Assembly: GCA_947623455.1 (NCBI GenBank)
Contig: OX392527.1
Span: 10,722,001-10,786,000, forward strand
DNA: 64,000 nucleotides
Direction: 5' to 3'
DNA from: Mimachlamys varia
Taxonomy: Eukaryota > Mollusca > Bivalvia > Pectinida > Pectinidae
Shown here: piece by piece, positions 50,716 through 61,600 of the stretch
How the letters are laid out: each line of letters begins with the position of its first letter
How positions within the stretch are numbered: position 1 is the stretch's first letter
Translations under genes and position numbers: made by a program
The notes under the pieces: model-generated
Databases searched by the model: none
Seen by the model: only the letters and a program-made list of their open reading frames with translations
What the model was told of the DNA's origin: nothing

Positions 50716-53030
50716 GATTGGTGTTACTGGCGGGTCGGTCCTACGACTTCCAGTAAATTTTAGTATTACTGGCGAGTCGGTCCTACAACTTCCAGTAAAT
50801 ATTGGTGTTACTAGCGAGCCGGTCCTACAACTTCCAGTAAATATTGGTATTACTGGCGAGTCGGTCCTACAACTTCCAGTAAATATTGGTGTTACTGGCG
50901 GGTCGGTCCTACAACTTCCAGTAAATATTGGTATTACTGGCGAGTCGGTCCTACAACTTCCAGTAAATATTGGTGTTACTGGCGAGTCGGTCCTAAATAT
51001 TGGTGTTACTGGCGGGTCGGTCCTACAACTTCCAGTAAATATTGGTATTACTGGCGAGTCGGTCCTACAACTTCCAGTAAATATTGGTGTTATTGGCGAG
51101 CCGGTCCTACAACTTCCAGTAAATATTGGTGTTACTGGCGGGTCGGTCCTACAACTTCCAGTAAATATTGGTATTACTGGCCAGTCGGTCCTACAACTTC
51201 CAGTAAATATTGGTGTTACTGGCGAGTCGGTCCTACAACTTCCAGTAAATATTGGTGTTACTGGCGAGTCGGTCCTACAACTTCCAGTAAATATTGGTGT
51301 TACTGGCGAGTCGGTCCTACAACTTCCAGTAAATATTGGTGTTACTGGCGGGTCGGTCCTACAACTTCCAGTAAATATTGGTATTACTGGCGAGTCGGTC
51401 CTACAACTTCCAGTAAATATTGGTATTACTGGCGGGTCGGTCCTACAACTTCCAGTAAATATTGGTGTTACTGGCGAGTCGGTCCTATACAACTTCCAGT
51501 AAATATTGGTGTAACTGGCGAGTCGGTCCTACAACTTCCAGTAAATATTGGTGTTACTGGCGGGTCGGTCCTACGACTTCCAGTAAATTTTAGTATTACT
51601 GGCGAGTCGGTCCTACAACTTCCAGTAAATATTGGTGTTACTGGCGGGTCGGTCCTATAACTTCCAGTAAATATTGGTGTTACTGGCGAGTCGGTCCTAC
51701 AACTTCCAGTAAATATTGGTATTACTGGCGAGTCGGTCCTACAACTTCCAGTAAATATTGGTATTACTGGCGAGTCGGTCCTACAACTTCCAGTAAATAT
51801 TGGTGTTACTGGCGGGTCGGTCCTACAACTTCCAGTAAATATTGGTGTTACTGGCGAGTCGGTCCTACAACTTCCAGTAAATATTGGTGTTACCGGCGAG
51901 TCGGTCCTAAATATTGGTGTTACTGGCGGGTCGGTCCTACAACTTCCAGTAAATATTGGTGTTACTGGCGGGTCGGTCCTACAACTTTCAGTAAATATTG
52001 GTATTACTGGCGAGTCGGTCCTACAACTTCCAGTAAATATTGGTGTTACTGGCGGGTCGGTCCTACAACTTCCAGTAAATATTGGTGTTACTGGCGAGTC
52101 GGTCCTATAACTTCCAGTAAATATTGGTGTTACTGGCGAGTCGGTCCTAAATATTGGTGTTACTGGCGAGTCGGCCCTATACAACTTCCAGTAAATATTG
52201 GTATTACTGGCGGGTCGGTCCTACAACTTCCAGTAAATATTGGTATTACTGGCGAGTCGGTCCTACAACTTCCAGTAAATATTGGTGTTACTGGCCAGTC
52301 GGTCCTACAACTTCCAGTAAATATTGGTATTACTGGCGGGTCGGTCCTACAACTTCCAGTAAATATTGGTGTTACTGGCGGGTCGGTCCTATACAACTTC
52401 CAGTAAAAATTGGTGTTACTGGCGAGTCGGTCCTATGCAACTTCCAGTAAATATTGGTGTTACTGGCGGGTCGGTCCTATACAACTTCCAGTAAATATTG
52501 GTGTTACTGGCGAGTCGGTCCTACATCTTCCAGTAAATATTGGTGTTACTGGCGAGCCGGTCCTATAACTTCCAGTAAACATTGGTGTTACTGGCGAGTC
52601 GGTCCTACAACTTCCAGTAAATATTGGTGTTACTGGCGAGTCGGTCCTACAACTTCCAGTAAATATTGGTGTTACTGGCGAGTCGGTCCTAAATATTGGT
52701 GTAACTGGCGGGTCGGTCCTATAACTTCCAGTAAATATTGGTGTTACTGGCGAGTCGGTCCTACAACTTCCAGTAAATATTGGTGTAACTTGCGAGTCGG
52801 TCCTATACAACTTCCAGTAAATATTGGTGTTACTGGCGAGTCGGTCCTACAACTTCCAGTAAATATTGGTGTTACTGGCGGGTCGGTCCTATAACTTCCA
52901 GTAAATATTGGTGTTACTGGCGAGTCGGTCCTATAACTTCCAGTAAATATTGGTGTTACTTGCGAGTCGGTCCTACAACTTCCAGTAAATATTGGTATTA
53001 CTGGCGAGTCGGTCCTACAACTTCCAGTAA
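50716..53030. repeat. 42-bp minisatellite, right block, about 55 copies
   Basis: Continuation of the array interrupted by the LINE fragment. Shortened units with 'cctaaatattgg' recur at about 50992, 51908, 52148 and 52689, hinting at a further higher-order pattern. Confidence 0.95.
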
Positions 53031-53039
53031 ATAATGGCT

Positions 53040-53495
53040 AAATTTAAAGGAAGACCGCCATCCATTGACAGCAAAGACCAGCACGCGGGGTGACGTCAAC
53101 CTAATGAATATGTAACGAAAATGGCCCCCAAAATGCAAGCCGCGAAGAACTCTGAGACACGGGAATTTTCGTGTTTTTGGAGGAAATGGAGATCATTTCT
53201 GCGGAAGGAGGATACATTTGACTTGCATTTAGGAGGTTTATAAAGTAAAAATTATCCATCTTTCCAACGGTACCAAGCGTTTTTTCGTACCTCAACTAGA
53301 AATGTGATTTTTGATGCAAGAAAGGTAGGAGGGGTCTATTTTTCGATCTGGAAAGCTTTCAACCCTTTAGCTTTTATGACTACTGAGGGAGCATTTTTAT
53401 CGAATATTGATCTTAACCCCCCAAATGTGTAAAATTACGCTAAACACCCTATTTTAGGTCCAAAACTAGCTGTAACAAATTATCAGGTCCCTGTG
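53040..53495 (+). mobile_element. TIR element C relative, right end only
   Basis: Matches the right two thirds of the element at 40478-41031: shared words include 'ctgcggaaggaggatacatt', 'tttccaacggtaccaag', 'cgtacctcaac' and the end 'aggtccctgtg' (53485-53495). The left end is missing and the copy abuts the 42-bp array. Confidence 0.8.
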
Positions 53496-54906
53496 TAGAG
53501 ATGTACATGCGTGATGTTGTGTCCAGTCAGTTTTAGCACGGAAGTGACAATCAGCTTCTTCATCTAAGTGCGCGGAAATCGGTTGTTACAGCAACTATAC
53601 CTCTCAATAGATATATACATTCAATCATCACATTTGTATGTGCACGTGGTGCTTTAATTTTGAAATGAGTCAGGATGCATATGTAACACAGGGGCTAGAC
53701 ACAGATCTACAATATATATCACTTTGAATTGATTGTCAGATAATTCTTTTACCTCTTTCGAATATAATCCCTCCCGCTACTATATATCTGTAAATTATCC
53801 TATATAGCTAGCCCATGTGGGATGGAAAAAGATCATATACAATGTACAACTGTACCAGGGACGTATGTCCCTGACTGTACACATGTAGTCGGCTCAATCA
53901 CAGGCACGTGCAAATTGATTTAGATGTAAAGATCTAGTCAGATGATAATTATAGACTATCAAAATATTAGCTTAAATCAAAAAGGTATTTAATGATTAGG
54001 CTTAAAGTGAAAACCACGCAATGAATTTACCCATTCTGAATGATGATGAGCTGCCGCCAGAAGGGGTAAAGTCCTAGATTATATTGATCAAGAGTTCGCA
54101 AGGCCCTAAGCTTCGCGCATGCTCAGATTCCACTTCCTCTTATCAACGAGCCATCGGAAGTAAACAGTTTGGATAACAGGAGCTGGATATTTCTTCTCTT
54201 CCGTGTTTACATATATATATGTTGTGCGAGGGCTAGTGTTTATCTGAGGTATTTATCATGGTGTTTTCTGTTCTACAGCAAACTCAACGCACCATAGCGA
54301 CTAGGCTTGCTTTGTGTCGATCATGTTCAGAACTGAGCAGGTGCTTGCACGATCACATTTTCTGTCAACCAACCAACCAACCTTACATGTATATCGGGAC
54401 GCGACTACTGTTTAATGATTCCTGTATATTGTATATGTAGATACGCAAGGTGGGGGAGGCAAAAAGATCCATGCTCGACAAGGTTAAGCATCCCACCCAC
54501 CACTATAAACTTAATATAGTTGGGGGGGGGGGGGGGGCGTGCAAAACCTTAACATGTTATGTTCTGAAACCCGAGCAGCATCTGTGTGACTTAACTCTTA
54601 TATGGCGATACATATCTTCATATATAGGTATTTATTGCTAATTTTATCACATGTCTATACGTGATAAAAATCAGCTGTATTAAAATATCTTCTATATAAT
54701 GACAATATAAATGTAGATACAATGTATTTATCACTATTTTGTCATAAAAGGTCTAGACTAATGCGTCCCTGAGGGCTGAGCTTAATTGAAATGCATATGT
54801 ATAAACAGATAATACCCGATAACTCTCAATATAAAGGGGTATTAACTTTCTACTTATAAGTTTGTATACAGTACAAACTAGCAATCAGCATTAATTAAAT
54901 AATATA
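53496..54906. other. Upstream region of the iRhom gene, no coding exon recognised
   Basis: Contains a G16 run at 54522-54537 and a CAAC tetranucleotide stretch near 54365. Candidate promoter elements are listed separately. Short open frames have no recognised domain. Confidence 0.5.
54110..54165 (+). promoter_or_regulatory. Candidate iRhom promoter (NRF1- and ETS-like sites)
   Basis: CGCGCATGCTCA at 54114-54125 is one base off the NRF1 palindrome consensus, and ETS-type cores lie close by (acttcct at about 54132, cggaagt at 54155-54161). Clustered NRF1 and ETS sites are typical of TATA-less animal promoters. It is about 1.3 kb before the first recognised iRhom coding exon. Function is inference. 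Confidence 0.3.
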
Positions 54907-55404
54907 CAGTTACGTGCCATAAGTCTTTCAATTTTTTTTATTTTGCTATATATTCTTTGTATTTCCAACTTTTTTCAATGAATTTTCCTGACTTCGTTTA
55001 TGGATCATTTTTAATGAAATTTTGTGTACTTATAGAGAATTGTTTCCTGTTTCATCTCATAATATTTTCACTGTTTTCTGTTATGTATAATTAGAGAAAT
55101 CATAATTTATTTACAACATCCAATTTTCGGGACGCCATTTTGACGTCATTTTGGTAACGTTATATAGAGAAATGGCATCACACGGAAATTAGCAGTGTAG
55201 ATAATTCTGTATAGCTCCATAAATACAAAACCGAAAATTAAATAAATATTATGAGAGGAAACCTTGTATATTGCTGTACCAAATGACAAAAAATTGTCAA
55301 AATCCATCCATAAACGAAGTCAGGAAAATTCATTGAAAAAAGTTGGAAATACAAAGAATATTTAGCAAAATAAAAAAAATTGAAAGACTTATGGCACGTA
55401 ACTG
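54907..55404. mobile_element. 498-bp Tc1/mariner-type MITE with ~100-bp inverted ends
   Basis: The left arm (54907 onward, cagttacgtgccataagtct) and right arm (ending 55404) are inverted copies over about 102 bases with one mismatch noticed, and weaker similarity goes further in. Both ends are flanked by TA (54905-54906 and 55405-55406), the target duplication of Tc1/mariner elements. No coding capacity. It ends 48 bases before the first iRhom coding exon. Confidence 0.88.
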
Positions 55405-55461
55405 TATACATATTTTCCCTTAGTAATAATGCATTATTGATAACTGTTGCAGACCACCAAG

Positions 55462-55616
55462 ATGCCTGGAAACTACCGTCGTCAGAACACTTATGACCAT
55501 ACCATGGGTATGACGTATGACCGCCAGATATCCAGGATGACCACAGCCAGTGCACCAGCCAGAGGGGCTGGTGAGGAAGATGAGGAGGAACCAAGCACCA
55601 TGTCTAGAGTTGGCAG
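55462..55616 (+). CDS. RHBDF1: iRhom coding exon 1
   Basis: Acceptor ctgttgcag ends at 55452. Encodes [20 protein letters not shown] and a Ser/Thr- and Glu-rich tail. Donor ggcag|gtataa, phase 2. Confidence 0.8.
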
Positions 55617-58600
55617 GTATAATCTTAACTGTCTTTATTGGCCCATTTTGTTATTGTAGCATTTAACAAAATATATAGTCCGTATGACCAACATGTATGT
55701 GTAGCGGATTTGGACCGTGTCGATCACTGGCAACCAGATATTACAATTTGTTGAAGCATACATCTTATCAGGGCTCGACATTAAGGAATTTGCCTGACTG
55801 CCCGGGGCAGGTACAACCCCATGTCGGGCAGACAGCTTGTCCCCACTACCTGCTTGACAGCGCAAGTGAAAAATTCTGTATACCTCGTATAAACCTGTAA
55901 GTTATAATATAATACTGTAGATTTCTACTAAAAGAAGCTGTCCAACATATCTTGTTTTGTTGAAACGACCTGTCTACGACTTTTTTAACGCAGTGAATGT
56001 CAAAGAGACAAAGCTAGTGACGATCCAAACATCAGTACAGCCCATTGTTGTAGTCATTGAGGCGTTTGAATGAATGATTTAATAGTTCACCATTAAAGCA
56101 CTTTAGATATCTAGATTTGAAATAACCTTTGACAGCATGTCGAAGCGGGGGAAGCCTAATTAGCTTTTGTTTGGATTCACTTAACCAGATAAATGAGATG
56201 AACGTAAAAGAAACAGAAGTATCTATCTATTCCATATAGAGTTGTGTAAATAATGTATAGCTACAGATTATATGCTGTTTGAAATGTTCAAGATAATTAA
56301 AGTTATACATTGTAAGAGAATTCTCGTTATGTTTCCCAGGAAAATCAAGACAAGCATTGCAGACTTCTTTGGTGTTGGAGAGGAAGATGCCAACAAATCT
56401 CAAAGATGGAATAACAGAAGAATGCGGTTTTACCGTGGTAAGTTCCGAGATGACAAGATGCCAGGAAAGGACCAGGCAGACAGTGATGATGTGTTGGGAG
56501 ATATGCCTTCTGTTCCACATGTTTACGATCCACTTCGTAATCCTGCTCGACACAGCGAGTATTCCTCCAGAAGAACCACGCCCCTCTCCAGCACAAGTAC
56601 ATATGCTAGAACAAGGGGTCCTCCAAAACGACCGAGAAAAGACTCTGTGGTTAAGATGACAGTTAAAAGTATCGCTGTGAGTGAACATCTTATATGCCAT
56701 TTATTAAACTGTTATGGTTCCTGTAAAGTGATTTGCATTGAGACAAGTGCAGTTGGTAGGTTTAAGATCTAAAATTATTCAAATACACTAAATAGATGCT
56801 AACATTCTGAAATTACAAAAAATATCTAAAAGATAATGAACATCATGAGATAATATGAATACTAGAAAGAGTGATAATTTATTTTTGTTGAACACTGCAA
56901 ACTGTTAAAATTAATATGTGTATAATGGTTATTCAGAGATGATTTTGCAATACTTGCCATGCTGAGACGTTTGGTCCGAAACTAGATAAATTGTTGTCTG
57001 TAAATTTTGTTTACAACGATAGGGTGTTAGGAAGAAGCTGAGAGGGAAGCCAAGTGTTCAGCGCCAGAGAAGCTTTGCTCCTGCCAGTCTCGCCGGCGAG
57101 TACCCAGACGACCTGTCAGCTAGCATGATTTATCATGTAAGGACGTAGCTCATGTACAATATGCTAAATGAAGTATTAGAAGAGATCTAACCTGTAGTCT
57201 GAGTAAAACTGTCTCTCATATCTCGCCATGTTGGATAGAGTTTGCTCTTGGAAGAAAGCTATGTAAGAAAAATCTATCTTACATAGCATATCACGCGACT
57301 TGAGGTCACAATGACTCAAAAATGGTAGCTAGTCAAAACATATTTTCATTCCCTATGTGTTGTAGTCCTATGAGGATGCCTTCAGTCTAGTTGATATATT
57401 ATTTAAGGATTCCTTGTCTGTTGTAGTCTAGTTGATATATTCTTTAAGGATTCCCTGTCTGTTGTAGTCTAGTTGATATATTATTTAAGGATTCCCTGTC
57501 TGTTGTAGTCCTATGAGGATGCCTTCAGTCTAGTTGATATATTATTTAAGGATTCCCTGTCTGTTATAGTCTAGTTGATATATTCTTTAAGGATTCCCTG
57601 TCTGTTGTAGTCTAGTTGATATATTCTTTAAGGATTCCTTGTCTGTTGTAGTCTAGTTGATATATTATTTAAGGATTCCCTGTCTGTTGTAGTCCTATGA
57701 GGATGCCTTCAGTCTAGTTGATATATTATTTAAGGATTCCCTGTCTGTTGTAGTCTAGTTGAGATATTATTTAAGGATTCCTTGTCTGTTGTAGTCTAGT
57801 TGATATATTATTTAAGGATTCCCTGTCTGTTGTAGTCTAGTTGATATATTCTTTAAGGATTCCCTGTCTGTTGTAGTCTAGTTGATATATTATTTAAGGA
57901 TTCCCTGTCTGTTGTAGTCTAGTTGATATATTATTTAAGGATTCCCTGTCTGTTGTAGTCTAGTTGATATATTATTTAAGGATGCCTTGTCTGTTGTAGT
58001 CTAGTTGATATATTATTTAAGGATTCCTTGTCTGTTGTAGTCTAGTTGATATATTATTTAAGGATTCCCTGTCTGTTGTAGTCCTATGAGGATGCCTTCA
58101 GTCTAGTTGATATATTATTTAAGGATTCCTTGTCTGTTGTAGTCTAGTTGATATATTATTTAAGGATGCCTTGTCTGTTGTAGTCTAGTTGATATATTAT
58201 TTAAGGATTCCCTGTCTGTTGTAGTCTAGTTGATATATTATTTAAGGATTCCCTGTCTGTTGTAGTCTAGTTGACATATTATTTAAGGATTCCCTGTCTG
58301 TTGTAGTCTAGTTGATATATTATTTAAGGATTCCCTGTCTGTTGTAGTCCTATGAGGATGCCTTCAGCCTAGTTGATGATGTATTCTATGATGAGCCAGC
58401 CATCAGCCCAGAAATGAGGATGGAAAAGATTGGAGAAGATGCAGAGATGGAGATGTAAGTGGCCTTATAGAACAATGATACATTTATACTGCACTATTAG
58501 TCAGCAAATATTGTTTGTCCGTTGTCTATTTTTAAGTAAAGATGATTTTGGGAATTATTTCTTTAAACATTACATTCATGATGAACATAACATATATATG

Positions 58601-61600
58601 TTGATTTAAGTGCTTTGAGATGTTTAGTTAAATGTCATCCTACAAATATTGAAGAATATATAAATATTTTATATAATACAGACACAGTAAAGGATGGCGA
58701 CCGGCACATCGCTCCGCACACCACAAGAGCCACCATATGGATGAGGGCGTTTCCCACTTTGGAATGAAAAGAATTGACAACGTTGTACGGGATGACCTTG
58801 AAGACCATGACAAGCGTCAGATTGGAATGGGATTTGTCGGGCGTCTGTTTAACCGGAGTTTCCGAAGTGACCGACTGAGTTCCTATGTTAAATCACAGAT
58901 AGATGACTTTGATGATCATAGGTAGGCTATGATAGCAAACGAAACTAATCAATGTAGATACAGATTAATTCTTTAAATTCAAAATTCAGGACTTTACCTA
59001 CTGGACATATCGTTGTTTTACAGACCATACTTTATCTACTAGACGTATCGTTGTTTTACAGGCCATACTTTACCTACTAGACATATCGTTGTTTTACAGG
59101 CCATACTTTACCTACTAGACGTATCGTTGTTTTACAGGCCATACTTTACCTACTAGACCTATTGTTGTTTTACAGACCATACTTTACCTACTAGACATAT
59201 CATTGTTTTACAGACCATACTTTACCTACTAGACCTATTGTTGTTTAACAGGCCATACTTTACCTACTAGACGTATCGTTGTTTTACAGACCATACTTTA
59301 CCTACTAGACATATCATTGTTTTACAGGCCATACTTTACCTACTAGACATATCGTTGTTTTACAGGCCATACTTTACCTACTAGACGTATCGTTGTTTTA
59401 CAGGCCATACTTTACCTACTAGACATATCGTTGTTTTACAGGCCATACTTTACCTACTAGACCTATTGTTGTTTTACAGGCCATACTTTACCTACTAGAC
59501 GTATCGTTGTTTTACAGGCCATACTTTACCTACTAGACCTATTGTTGTTTTACAGACCATACTTTACCTACTAGACGTATCGTTGTTTTACAGGCCATAC
59601 TTTACCTACTAGACGTATCGTTGTTTTACAGGCCATACTTTACCTACTAGACCTATTGTTGTTTTACAGACCATACTTTACCTACTAGACATATCATTGT
59701 TTTACAGACCATACTTTACCTACTAGACGTATCATTGTTTTACAGGCCATACTTTACCTACTAGACGTATCGTTGTTTTACAGGCCATACTTTACCTACT
59801 AGAGGTATCGTTGTTTTACAGACCATACTTTACCTACTAGACGTATTGTTGTTTTACAGGCCATACTTTACCTACTAGACGTATCGTTGTTTTACAGGCC
59901 ATACTTTACCTACTAGACGTATCGTTGTTTTACAGACCATACTTTACCTACTAGACGTATCGTTGTTTTACAGGCCATACTTTACCTACTAGACGTATCG
60001 TTGTTTTACAGGCTATACTTTACCTACTAGACCTATTGTTGTTTTACAGGCCATACTTTACCTACTAGACCTATTGTTGTTTTACAGACCATACTTTACC
60101 TACTAGACGTATCGTTGTTTTACAGGCCATACTTTACCTACTAGACCTATTGTTGTTTTACAGGCCATACTTTACCTACTAGACGTATCGTTGTTTTACA
60201 GGCTTACTTTACCTACTAGACATATCATTGTTTTACAGGCCATACTTTACCTACTAGACGTATCGTTGTTTTACAGGCTTACTTTACCTACTAGACATAT
60301 CATTGTTTTACAGGCCATACTTTACCTACTAGAAGTATCGTTGTTTTACAGGCTTACTTTACCTACTAGACATATCATTGTTTTACAGGCCATACTTTAC
60401 CTACTAGACGTATCGTTGTTTTACAGGCTATACTTTACCTACTAGACCTATTGTTGTTTTACAGGCCATACTTTACCTACTAGACCTATTGTTGTTTTAC
60501 AGACCATACTTTACCTACTAGACGTATCGTTGTTTTACAGGCCATACTTTACCTACTAGACCTATTGTTGTTTTACAGGCCATACTTTACCTACTAGACG
60601 TATCGTTGTTTTACAGGCTTACTTTACCTACTAGACATATCATTGTTTTACAGGCCATACTTTACCTACTAGACGTATCGTTGTTTTACAGGCTTACTTT
60701 ACCTACTAGACATATCATTGTTTTACAGGCCATACTTTACCTACTAGACGTATCGCTGTTTTACAGGCCATACTTTACCTACTTGACATATCGTTGTTTT
60801 ACAGACCATACTTTACCTACTAGACGTATCGTTGTTTTACAGGCCATACTTTACCTACTAGACCTATTGTTGTTTTACAGACCATACTTTACCTACTAGA
60901 CGTATTGTTGTTTTACAGACCATACTTTACCTACTAGAGGTATCGTTGTTTTACAGACCATACTTTACCTACTAGACGTATCATTGTTTTACAGGCCATA
61001 CTTTACCTACTAGACGTATCGTTGTTTTACAGGCCATACTTTACCTACTAGACGTATCGTTGTTTTACAGGCCATACTTTACCTACAAGACGTATCGTTG
61101 TTTTACAGGCCATACTTTACCTACTAGACCTATCGTTGTTTTACAGGCCATACTTTACCTACTAGACGTATCGTTGTTTTACAGACCATACTTTATCTAC
61201 TAGACGTATCGTTGTTTTACAGGCCATACTTTACCTACTAGACGTATCGTTGTTTTACAGGCCATACTTTACCTACTAGACCTATTGTTGTTTTACAGAC
61301 CATACTTTACCTACTAGACCTATTGTTGTTTTACAGACCATACTTTACCTACTAGACGTATCGTTGTTTTACAGGCCATACTTTACCTACTAGACCTATT
61401 GTTGTTTTACAGGCCATACTTTACCTACTAGAGGTATCGTTGTTTTACAGGCCATACTTTACCTACTAGACGTATTGTTGTTTTACAGACCATACTTTAC
61501 CTACTAGACGTATTGTTGTTTTACAGACCATACTTTACCTACTAGAGGTATCGTTGTTTTACAGACCATACTTTACCTACTAGACGTATCGTTGTTTTAC

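Noticed and set aside
45392..53010. Open frames up to 995 codons on both strands (RTDPPVTPIFTGSC, LPVNIGVTGESVLQ, TSSKYWCYWRVGPT units)
   Set aside because: All are the 42-bp repeat, a multiple of three without stops in these frames. Several frames open at once and boundaries match the array, not a gene.
54258..54440. 60-codon frame near the candidate promoter as first iRhom exon
   Set aside because: No resemblance to iRhom N-termini and no donor in a compatible phase that I could support.
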